A DNA stretch of 64,000 nucleotides from assembly GCF_023502235.1 (NCBI RefSeq), contig NZ_JAMFLY010000001.1:1240001-1304000 (forward strand). The letters run 5' to 3'. Each line of letters starts with the position of its first letter. Within the stretch, counting starts at the first letter, position 1. Shown here one piece after another: positions 8,602-16,281 of this stretch. The position numbers and the translations under genes were made by a program. The notes below the pieces were generated by a model. It was not told the DNA's origin, did not search any database, and saw only the letters and a program-made list of their open reading frames with translations. This DNA is from Flagellimonas myxillae. Its GTDB lineage: Bacteria; Bacteroidota; Bacteroidia; Flavobacteriales; Flavobacteriaceae.

Positions 8602-8623
8602 AACGTTACATATATGTAACGTT
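8602..8623. promoter_or_regulatory. 22-bp perfect palindrome, candidate operator
   Basis: The half-site AACGTTACATA is followed at once by its exact reverse complement. It sits in the 90-bp gap between the DUF1080 gene and the sugar dehydrogenase, 74 bp upstream of the latter's ATG. No U-tract follows, which argues against a terminator and for a dimeric repressor site (LacI- or TetR-like spacing). No such regulator gene lies nearby. Confidence 0.5.
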
Positions 8624-8651
8624 GTTAATTGGAATAAAGTATGGACAATTC

Positions 8652-9425
8652 TTAAAGCTCGCGGATTTTCATATTGCGAAACTTAGACTCAAAGTACCAG
8701 TTTTGTAGCGCAATCTTTCCTTGGGTGGCTTTACCGAAGCCCGGAGCATTTTTAAAACCAGAGCTACCAACCTTATTCCTCCATTCCGAGGAAGTTAAAT
8801 CTTCTTCTGCAGTCATTTTTCCATTAAGGTAGAATTGCAGCTTTCCGTCTTGTTGGACAATTCGAGCAGTATTCCATTGCCCGGTAGGATTCGCTTCCAC
8901 TTGATTTACCTGGGGTGATAATCCCCACAGGCAACCAGGCCGTTTCAAATCGGTTTTATTATCCATATGGGCCGGTTCCAACAATTGGTATTCCGGTCCT
9001 GTCTGATAGGTTGCCGTATATTCCGGAGATTCCTGCACGTTTACAAAAACACCTCCGTTACCCCTGAGGGCCATCTGCCATTCAAATTCCAACTCATAGT
9101 TTGCATAAGCCTTATCCGTCACCAAATCCCCAAAGACCTTGGTTTCGTCGGTGGCGTTACAAAAAATAGCGCCTTCCCTTACCTCCCATGCAGAAAATCG
9201 GGTGGAATCTGGCTTGTTGAACAGGTGCCACCCCTCAAGGGATTCACCGTCGAAAAGCAACTCCCAGCCCTGTTCTTTTTCAATATCGAGCAATTGATTG
9301 TGAACTTTATTTTTAACGGCCAACTCCTTGCTACGCAAAACCTCGAATTTCTTTTTTTCGTCGGATTTGCAAGAGACTACGACGAGCAATGATATCAATA
9401 CAATTAAAAGGGAGGTTCGTGTCAT
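8652..9425 (-). CDS. DUF1080 (3-keto-disaccharide hydrolase-like) lipoprotein
   Basis: 257 residues. The lipoprotein signal ends at VVSC (Cys19). From about residue 55 the DUF1080 concanavalin-like fold is recognisable: GWELLFDGESLEGWHLFN, WEVREGAIFC, YANYELEFEWQMALRGNGGVFVNV, YQTGPEYQLLEP and a C-terminal LQNWYFESKFRNMKIREL. Some family members hydrolyse 3-keto-glycosides after sugar oxidation. That would fit the sugar dehydrogenase immediately downstream in the same orientation, although that enzyme class attacks C1 rather than C3. Confidence 0.88.
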   Translation of the reverse strand: MTRTSLLIVLISLLVVVSCKSDEKKKFEVLRSKELAVKNKVHNQLLDIEKEQGWELLFDGESLEGWHLFNKPDSTRFSAWEVREGAIFCNATDETKVFGDLVTDKAYANYELEFEWQMALRGNGGVFVNVQESPEYTATYQTGPEYQLLEPAHMDNKTDLKRPGCLWGLSPQVNQVEANPTGQWNTARIVQQDGKLQFYLNGKMTAEEDLTSSEWRNKVGSSGFKNAPGFGKATQGKIALQNWYFESKFRNMKIREL

Positions 9426-9749
9426 TTCTTTTGGTTTACAATAGGGTGAGTCGAAGGTTGGGTTTGGAACTTAATTTGTTAATTCTAATCTTCAAGTGTG
9501 ACTAAAATAATAATAAACCTCGGGAAGCCTTCAACATTCAATAATTTGTAACTAAAGAAAGTTTTTTGTTTCTTTTTTTTAAGCTGCTTTTTCCTTTTTC
9601 TTGTGATTTTGAATTCGGATGGATTGGCCCATGCATCAAGGGATCCCTAATGCATTTAAAGATATTGAAGGGAAGTAATTTGCAATAACTTCATGTCCTA
9701 GAACCTGGTATGCCTTGGTTTTAGTGGTTTTTGATTTGGACTTAGGTTC
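9426..9749. other. Intergenic region without a gene
   Basis: This 324-bp A/T-rich gap lies between two leftward genes and should carry the promoter for the DUF1080 gene. I see no ORF or RNA gene. Its one notable structure is the interrupted palindrome at 9631-9655. Confidence 0.6.
9631..9655. promoter_or_regulatory. Imperfect compound palindrome
   Basis: Two ATGCAT palindromes flank the ten-base palindrome AGGGATCCCT, giving an almost symmetric 25-bp element 206 bp upstream of the DUF1080 start. It could be an operator or chance; there is no U-tract. Confidence 0.3.
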
Positions 9750-11756
9750 CTATCGCTCCAATTGTTTCCCCTCCACAAAAATCTGCCACGCATCCATGGT
9801 AAGTTCGCTGCCCGTATCTGAATTGGTATAAATAATATATCCCATTTTCAGCTTGTCGTAAACCTCGAACTGGCATTTAAAGTCGCCATTATTTCCGCCA
9901 TGATAAAAGGTGTCGCCGTAGTCGGTTTTTCGGATAAAAATGCCGAGGCCCGCACCTTCGGCCTTGTCTGGGTGGTTCCAAAATTCTTGTTTGGATTCAG
10001 TATGAATTTCCAAAAATTCCGAATAGGTATTTGGTTTTAACCCTCTTCGTTCCAAAATGGTCAGTGCGTAACCTGCAAAGGCTTTTGCCTCTGTATGCAT
10101 GCTGAAGGCCATGCCCGCTTGTTGAGGGATTCCCCAACCCGTTGGCTGATTCCCCACATGACCTTCGGAAACCACCTCGCGTAACGCTTCGCTATCGCTG
10201 AACTCCATGTGATACAGTTCATTTGGCCCTATCAGTTCCTCCTCCAAGATTTGTTCGATGGGTTTACCGGTAATTTTTACAACAACCCGTTTAAGGTATT
10301 CAAAACCTTCGCCGGAGTATCCATACTTTTCTCCGGGTGTATTGATCATTTCAATGCCCCAATTGGGAAGCCCACTCCGATGTATCAAAACATGTCTTGC
10401 CGTCATTTTTTTATATTCTGGATATGCATCCAGCTGCTCAAAGGGTAAATACTCATGTAGGGGTTTGTCCAAATCGATGATATTTCTATCCGCCAGTCTT
10501 AAAACCACAAAGGCGAAGACAGGCTTGGTAATTGAGGCGGCCTCGAAAAGTGTTTTCTCATCAACTGGCACCTTTGTGGTGGAGTTTTTCACCCCATAGG
10601 TTTTATGATAGACCACCTTTCCATCCTTGATCAAGGCCAAAGAGATACCCGGGATATTGTAATGTTCCTGATAAGCTGCAATGATTTGGTCCACGTGTTT
10701 CTTGGATTCTTCATTAAAATCATGGAGCAGGCCGTTGGCAGGGATAATGTCAGGTTCCGATAGCATCTTGACCTCCAAGGCCGGAATAGGTTCATGCCCC
10801 TCAGCACTTAAAGTAAAAGCCACTGGATTTGTAGGGGCCAATCGGTAGAATCTATAGTCCAATTCAAAAATTTTAGTCGGCACCTCAATTTGATAATTTC
10901 CCACTGGTAAAGGAACAGTGAAGTTTCCTGTGGTATCGACCACCGTCTGGACCCACATTTTTTCATTGTCCACGTTACTAATTCTGATGCTGATGGGTAT
11001 AGGCTCCTGAAGTTGGGAGGTATCTATCTTACCTTCGACCATTCCAATGTCGACATTGTCCGCTATAAAAATTACATTGCCCAACCTATCCGGATTTGCC
11101 ACCTTTTGGGTGCCCCGCCCCCATGAAAGCCATGTAAAACTTTCATCCTCATCTTTGTCTATCGCCACCAAATCCATTCCCAAGGAAGAGCCTTCCTCAA
11201 TTTTTCCGTCGAGCTTTAGCTTCCACTCAATAGTTTTGCCTTTATCAGTTTTCTTTTTGGCCATTTCCACCTTGTCCCAAGCCGTTCTGGCACCATAGGC
11301 GTTCCGTTGGTCGCCATATTCACTGTATTGGGTCACTGGGGAACCTGTTTTTAAGCTCTTTTCGTTGACGTAGAGCTCCAATCCATCTTGATTGTCCCAA
11401 AAAGAATCTTCAGGAGGCACCATTACGGTGGATTCGTCCGATATTTCCATGGCGATATAGACTTCATTCTGATCAGGATTGTAGGCGATGCGGAAATTCC
11501 CATGGAAATCCTCTTCGCCTGCTGGTTTTTCCCCAAGCTCCGCATTCTTTATGGGATATTGGATCATGGTACTAGGCCATTCCGATAGGTCTCCATCCAA
11601 ATTGAAATTTTGCATTGGAATTGCATAGGCAATGGCATCTTCAGAAGAAACAAGCTTGTCTTGTTTGGAATTTTGGCAGGAGAAATTTAATAATGAAATA
11701 GTCAAGAGGGCATAAACGAATACGTGACATTGGGATTGGTTAAGGTGTTTTTTCAT
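9750..11756 (-). CDS. CBM9-like domain fused to a serine beta-lactamase-family domain (lipoprotein)
   Basis: 668 residues with a lipoprotein signal ending at NFSC (Cys27). Residues about 45-235 look like the CBM9/DOMON-type sugar-binding fold (FNLDGDLSEWPSTM, FRIAYNPDQNEVYIAMEISDES, WDNQDGLELYV). Residues about 250-330 resemble a carboxypeptidase-regulatory beta sandwich (TTGNFTVPLPVGNYQIEVP). Residues about 350-660 are a class C-like serine hydrolase: SITK at 408-411, YSGEGFEYL in the YxN region, and HGGNNGDFK near the end. Probably a surface esterase or peptidase tethered to a glycan. The three-part fusion is unusual; the substrate is unknown. Confidence 0.85.
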   Translation of the reverse strand: MKKHLNQSQCHVFVYALLTISLLNFSCQNSKQDKLVSSEDAIAYAIPMQNFNLDGDLSEWPSTMIQYPIKNAELGEKPAGEEDFHGNFRIAYNPDQNEVYIAMEISDESTVMVPPEDSFWDNQDGLELYVNEKSLKTGSPVTQYSEYGDQRNAYGARTAWDKVEMAKKKTDKGKTIEWKLKLDGKIEEGSSLGMDLVAIDKDEDESFTWLSWGRGTQKVANPDRLGNVIFIADNVDIGMVEGKIDTSQLQEPIPISIRISNVDNEKMWVQTVVDTTGNFTVPLPVGNYQIEVPTKIFELDYRFYRLAPTNPVAFTLSAEGHEPIPALEVKMLSEPDIIPANGLLHDFNEESKKHVDQIIAAYQEHYNIPGISLALIKDGKVVYHKTYGVKNSTTKVPVDEKTLFEAASITKPVFAFVVLRLADRNIIDLDKPLHEYLPFEQLDAYPEYKKMTARHVLIHRSGLPNWGIEMINTPGEKYGYSGEGFEYLKRVVVKITGKPIEQILEEELIGPNELYHMEFSDSEALREVVSEGHVGNQPTGWGIPQQAGMAFSMHTEAKAFAGYALTILERRGLKPNTYSEFLEIHTESKQEFWNHPDKAEGAGLGIFIRKTDYGDTFYHGGNNGDFKCQFEVYDKLKMGYIIYTNSDTGSELTMDAWQIFVEGKQLER

Positions 11757-11873
11757 GACGTGGTCTTTAGTTGTATACCTAATGAGTCATTAAAAATCAG
11801 ATTGTTACAGTCCGCTAACCCTCACATGGCAAATTTCTAAATGAAAGAAAAAGCGGGCTGTGAACCAAATGCC

Positions 11874-14078
11874 CTACCAGTTAAACCAATGCGTAAATTT
11901 CAAGGTAAGGGACCAACTCTTTCCCACATTGGGATCCAACAATTGGGTATTTGTGTACACCAAGAAAAGGTCGGAAGCCGGTTTGTACCGCCATTGAAAG
12001 CGGGAGTTGAGATTAAAGTTCTTTGACTGCTCATTGTATTGAAATAAAGTCGCAAAAAACACCTTGTTGGTAAAAGTGATATCCACTTCGGAACCAATCA
12101 GCCAAAATTCTGTGTCGTTCCAGGGAGCCGGCATGCTAATATGGTTATAACTAAGATTGGCATTTAGGCTTACGTGAGGTTGAAACCGATATCCCAATTC
12201 CCCATTGAAGTTGATGCGCCTACCATCCAGATAATAGCCGCCAAAATAACCCCCAGCTGTATAGGTAAACATGCTTTGCGGTTTGGAGGCATAGTCGAGC
12301 CGAACGCCATTCCAACGATGTTTGGTACCCGTGGCCAAGGAATCCTTGCCCGATCGTGTTGGATCAAACGGGGCCAACAACTCCACATGTTCGTTTACAA
12401 GTCCCACCTCAAAACTACTTCGGTTCCGGAAACTTAAGAGGTATTCCAGTTCGCTAAAATTATCAGTTCGTTCCCATTTTTGATTTAAGAAATAAGAGCT
12501 GCTTAGTTTTGGTCCGTGGCTCACAAGCCCCCAATCCTCATTTTTTGGAAAAAAGGTGTGGCCCAAAAACGCATTTAGGTTTATAAAGTCCTTTCTGGGC
12601 ACAAAGCCCACCTCGGCTGTATAATGCTCCCCAACAGACTGTTCTTGTATTCCCCAATTCCAAATACGGCTTTTGTATTCCAAATGGGCGGCTTGCGTAA
12701 TGCCGTTTCCGTTAACCCTGCTTGGCGCAAAGGATTTGAGCACAAAGGCTTTTCCTGTCCATAGATTATTGGAAGAAGCCAAATTGTATTCCACTCCCAA
12801 ATTCCGATTAAACTTGGGGAATTGCGTCCGTAGCGAATCCGCTTCTTCGGGATAACGGAGCGATTCCTTGTCCACAAACAACAATCCAAGACTTGATCGA
12901 CTGAACATTTTTCGTTGCAGGGAAACCACTGCAAAATTCTGGTTGGGACGACCGGTTTCCTCTACGCTTGCCGTTTGCATGTCCATGACCCCCAAACGCC
13001 AGTTCTCGTTTAAATTTCCGCTGAGTCGGGCTCCCGCTCGAATGGGAACACCCAATCCTATCCGTCTTGAAAAGAAAGGACGGATGGTGGAATATCCAAA
13101 GCTGGCGAACAAGTCAGCATTTTCTAGAAAAAATTGCCGTCTTTCAGGAAAAAACAGCTCAAACCGGTCCAAGTTGGTGACTTGGCGATCTACCTCCACC
13201 TGTGAAAAATCCGGATTTACGGTAAGATCTAGATTCAAGGACGAGCTTATGCTAAATTTTACATCACCCCCTACCCTTTTCTCAAAAACTTCGGGTTCAT
13301 CAAAATCCTGAACCAACTCGCCCAACACGTAGGGAATCACCGAAATATTGGATTTTGGTGCAGGTGGTGGTTGGTCCCAAACCAATACCCCCGTATATGC
13401 CAAAGAAGCCGTAGGGAATTGCCTCGGTATGGGGGTCCAACTTGATTTTTCACTGGACTTTAGGTCCAACCTACTAAAATTGATACCCCATTCGGTAACC
13501 CCATCCTCGTACCGAATGGACTTAAAGGGAATGGCCATTTCAACCACCCATTTATCCGGGTCTTGTTTTACTTCGGAAATCCATTTGGTATCCCAATTCA
13601 AATCTACTCGTCCCCCTCCAAACATGGTACCGTCCCATTGTGCCCCTGCAGCGTTGGACCCAAAGGAAAATCCCGTGGTCTGATTGTTGAACGGATCCAT
13701 AAACAACAGGAAATTATCGTTCTTTCCGAAGGAAAAATCCCGTCTTAGGGATTCCACAAAATATTTGCCGTGCACACTATTGAAGAAAATAGCGGCCAAG
13801 TAAATGTTCTTATCATCGTAGGTCATCCGAATTTCGGAAGGTTCATTGGCCTTTCCCGTATCCATGGGCAAAACCATGAAAAAATCATCGGCCACATCGG
13901 CCTCTTGCCAGGCTTGCTCATCCACAATACCATCTATGGTAATGGGCTGGGTTGTTTTCCGGATATGATACCTGAAATCCTCGTTCTTTTTTTGGGCAAG
14001 GCCTTGAAATAGGACAAACGATGCAAAAATGGGGATGCCCACATCCCGTAGAAAGTAATAAACGCTTTTGGTTCCCAT
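11874..14078 (-). CDS. DUF5916 outer-membrane protein with N-terminal CBM9-like domain
   Basis: 734 residues. A signal peptide lies near residues 8-28 (VGIPIFASFVLFQGLAQ). Residues about 35-230 match the CBM9-like module (ITIDGIVDEQAWQEADVADDFF, MTYDDKNIYLAAIFF, WVVEMAIPFKSIRY). From about 240 the DUF5916 region follows (LDLTVNPDFSQVEVDRQVTNLDRFELFFPERRQFFLEN), then alternating hydrophobic strands ending in SLTLKFTHWFNW, typical of an outer-membrane barrel with a terminal aromatic. Function unknown; often near serine hydrolases and sugar enzymes, as here. Confidence 0.88.
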   Translation of the reverse strand: MGTKSVYYFLRDVGIPIFASFVLFQGLAQKKNEDFRYHIRKTTQPITIDGIVDEQAWQEADVADDFFMVLPMDTGKANEPSEIRMTYDDKNIYLAAIFFNSVHGKYFVESLRRDFSFGKNDNFLLFMDPFNNQTTGFSFGSNAAGAQWDGTMFGGGRVDLNWDTKWISEVKQDPDKWVVEMAIPFKSIRYEDGVTEWGINFSRLDLKSSEKSSWTPIPRQFPTASLAYTGVLVWDQPPPAPKSNISVIPYVLGELVQDFDEPEVFEKRVGGDVKFSISSSLNLDLTVNPDFSQVEVDRQVTNLDRFELFFPERRQFFLENADLFASFGYSTIRPFFSRRIGLGVPIRAGARLSGNLNENWRLGVMDMQTASVEETGRPNQNFAVVSLQRKMFSRSSLGLLFVDKESLRYPEEADSLRTQFPKFNRNLGVEYNLASSNNLWTGKAFVLKSFAPSRVNGNGITQAAHLEYKSRIWNWGIQEQSVGEHYTAEVGFVPRKDFINLNAFLGHTFFPKNEDWGLVSHGPKLSSSYFLNQKWERTDNFSELEYLLSFRNRSSFEVGLVNEHVELLAPFDPTRSGKDSLATGTKHRWNGVRLDYASKPQSMFTYTAGGYFGGYYLDGRRINFNGELGYRFQPHVSLNANLSYNHISMPAPWNDTEFWLIGSEVDITFTNKVFFATLFQYNEQSKNFNLNSRFQWRYKPASDLFLVYTNTQLLDPNVGKSWSLTLKFTHWFNW

Positions 14079-14260
14079 GGTTGATTAGGGATGAAATTAG
14101 GACTTTCCTCCACCAAACCAATCACTTTTTATCTGAACGACACTTGTTTAGGCATAAAGAACCGTTGCCCACATCTTGAGGTTTACGACAAGCGTAATGC
14201 TTAGGTTACTACTTGAGCCAATCTCTTTGAACTTCTCAACTTCTTTAGCGCTGTGCAATA

Positions 14261-14292
14261 TTGTTATCATGGTTTCGTTTTTTCAATCTTTG
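14261..14292 (+). promoter_or_regulatory. Weak candidate promoter for the 14330 gene
   Basis: TTG at 14261-14263 and AATCTTTG at 14285-14292 (one mismatch to TAnnTTTG) are 21 bp apart, within the Bacteroidota -33/-7 spacing range, and lie 37 nt before the ATG. No other gene is seen in the 251-bp divergent gap 14079-14329. Confidence 0.3.
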
Positions 14293-14329
14293 CAGTCTTT
14301 GAAATCAACCAAAACCAGCCAACCTTCAA

Positions 14330-14815
14330 ATGTCAACCTTTCTTAAAAAAATTACCCTCATTGCAGTTACCGGATTCCTTTGCAACTCTTGTTTTATTGG
14401 AAAGGCAGTAACAAAATCCAAAGCAAAAAAGGAATTTACTGTTGAGCACTATGGCATTCCACCAACCTTTGGGGAAAACAAGGATATTGTGCTTATCGGA
14501 CTTACAGGCAACTTTAAGCACTACAATAAGTTTATGAGGAAAAAATTTGCCAAGGTCTATGAAGCGGATTATGTCATTTTGGATGCGGGCGAGCTTGAAT
14601 CGGATAAATATTCCGATCTAAACAAATACAGATACTACTTCTCATATACCCTTGGTACCACTGTACAGTCCAAGATAACATACTCCTATAAAAAGTTATA
14701 TGTATACGACCGATTGGAAAAGGAACAGTATATAACCGGCGCCCAATATTCCTATTACGCCAAGGCCATGGAGGCCTATTTGGAAAACTTAAATGAACTC
14801 ATAACCTCTAATTAA
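14330..14815 (+). CDS. Hypothetical lipoprotein, 161 residues
   Basis: Not recognised. The N-terminus has a lipoprotein-like signal (KKITLIAVTGFLCNSC, Cys21). The mature part is rich in Lys and Tyr with no visible catalytic motif; strands such as KDIVLIGLTGNFK, ADYVILDAGE and RYYFSYTLGTT suggest an alpha/beta or beta-rich globule. The next gene starts 6 bp downstream, so they form a two-gene unit, both exported. Confidence 0.6.
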   Translation: MSTFLKKITLIAVTGFLCNSCFIGKAVTKSKAKKEFTVEHYGIPPTFGENKDIVLIGLTGNFKHYNKFMRKKFAKVYEADYVILDAGELESDKYSDLNKYRYYFSYTLGTTVQSKITYSYKKLYVYDRLEKEQYITGAQYSYYAKAMEAYLENLNELITSN

Positions 14816-14821
14816 TAAAGA

Positions 14822-15424
14822 ATGAATTTTGCACGATTAAAAATCGCCTTACTTTTTGTATTGGTAGCCAACCTAGGAATTTTACATTCCCAAGTTTTGG
14901 TTTATAATACCTATCAAGACTTTTTAAACCAAACCCCAGTACAATATGACGGTTTGGACAACTACCGCGCTTTCGGGGAAGCAATGAGTTTAAAGGTGAT
15001 TAAAAATGGCGAAACCGAACGTATTCGATGCAAAGACTTTTGGGGTTTTGTGTATAAGGATGCACTGTTTAGAGTGGATCACAACAGTCCAGGAAGTATG
15101 ATTGCCAGACTGATGAGCGATGGTAAATTGTATTATTATGAAAATGGCATTCCACATATCGATATGCTACTTAAGGACAGTGATTCTGCGAGCTACTTGG
15201 CAAGCATGGGATATACGGCCTACATATCAACTGAATTGGATTCTGAAATGATTCCGCTTACCAGTGGCACTAACTTGATCGACAGAAAAAGAGCAAAAAA
15301 GAAAAGAAAGCGGTTTAGAAAAGAGAATACCGAACATGAGGAACTCTTTAATTGTATTCGGAATACTGCAATTGAAACCTTAAGGAGGTGTATTTCTAAA
15401 TATAATGCTGACGATAGTCAGTAA
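14822..15424 (+). CDS. Hypothetical secreted protein, 200 residues
   Basis: Not recognised. A signal peptide (KIALLFVLVANLGILHSQ) is followed by a domain with repeated Y/F and W residues (VYNTYQDFLNQTPVQYDGL, RCKDFWGFVYKDALFRV). A strongly basic patch (DRKRAKKKRKRFRK) lies near residue 160 and CIRNTAIETLRRC near the end. It is co-directional with, and 6 bp from, the preceding lipoprotein gene. No transmembrane segment beyond the signal is seen. Confidence 0.55.
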   Translation: MNFARLKIALLFVLVANLGILHSQVLVYNTYQDFLNQTPVQYDGLDNYRAFGEAMSLKVIKNGETERIRCKDFWGFVYKDALFRVDHNSPGSMIARLMSDGKLYYYENGIPHIDMLLKDSDSASYLASMGYTAYISTELDSEMIPLTSGTNLIDRKRAKKKRKRFRKENTEHEELFNCIRNTAIETLRRCISKYNADDSQ

Positions 15425-15582
15425 ATTGTTTTACGCCTATCCCAGTCTAGAATTTAAGCCCTGCAGGGCTACCTATTTGGGTATAAACGGTTAAGATGGC
15501 AATTCATATGAGGTGTTTGAAGTGGTATTGTTAAGGGTTGGATTTTCTCCGATTGGAATGTGATGCGATTGTGCTACATTTC

Positions 15583-16281
15583 CTAGTGTACAATCAGGCA
15601 ATCCACGTTGGAATGTTCCCATAAATAGGAAGCTGGACAAGCGGCATCTACCTTTCCTGAAAAAAAAGCTTGTTTTGCTTGTTCCTTACCTTCTCCGGAA
15701 ACAATCAGAATAATATGTTTTGAGGACAAAATATCCTGCATACCCAAGGTTAGACCTTTGGTGGGTTTGATATCCAAATTCTCTACCATGGCATGTTGTT
15801 GGGATTGCGGGGTGAGGTTGTTGATATGACAATGAGGTTGTAGGTTCTCTGCAGGTTCGTTAAACCCTAGATGTCCATTTTGGCCCAAACCCAAAATGCA
15901 AATGTCTATTGGACCTTCGGTTTGTAGCATTTCCTGAATGCGCGCACATTCCTGATTTAAATTGCCTGATTTCGGATTAAACCTTAAGTAATTCTTCTTG
16001 TTAATCCCTAAGGGCCCGATCAAATGCTTTTGTAGAAAAGCATCACATGAGCCCTCGGTAGATGTTAGACCTATCCATTCATCTAAGGGTATTAGCCGAA
16101 GCTGTCCAAACAAAATTGGATTTTGGGCCGCCACCTTCACTAATTGTTTGTATAGCGGCAAGGGTGAATTGCCCGTGGCAGCGCATAATAGCAAGCTTGG
16201 ATTTTGGTCAAGCTCATCCATTACAAGCGATTTCGCCATTGATCCCATTTCCTCTGTACTTCCAAATTCTAAAATCCTCAT
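15583..16281 (-). CDS. Galactosamine/glucosamine-6-phosphate isomerase, AgaI-like
   Basis: 232 residues from ATG 16281, which overlaps the upstream symporter stop by 4 bp. The NagB/RpiA fold is clear: LLLCAATGNSPLPLYKQLV, IPLDEWIGL, GPIDICILGLGQNGHLGFNEP. The segment LQPHCHINNLTPQSQQHAMV and the short length recall AgaI/GatB-type galactosamine-6-phosphate isomerase more than the roughly 266-residue NagB. It would convert GalN6P or GlcN6P to a ketohexose 6-phosphate and ammonia in the cytoplasm. It ends the cluster GH4-symporter-isomerase, supporting amino-sugar use. 6-Phosphogluconolactonase is less likely given the LDEW and GHLGFNEP motifs. Confidence 0.85.
   Translation of the reverse strand: MRILEFGSTEEMGSMAKSLVMDELDQNPSLLLCAATGNSPLPLYKQLVKVAAQNPILFGQLRLIPLDEWIGLTSTEGSCDAFLQKHLIGPLGINKKNYLRFNPKSGNLNQECARIQEMLQTEGPIDICILGLGQNGHLGFNEPAENLQPHCHINNLTPQSQQHAMVENLDIKPTKGLTLGMQDILSSKHIILIVSGEGKEQAKQAFFSGKVDAACPASYLWEHSNVDCLIVH

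Noticed and set aside
15457-15470. AGCCCTGCAGGGCT palindrome in a convergent gap
   Set aside because: Position suits a terminator, but the stem is five pairs and no U-tract follows on either strand.
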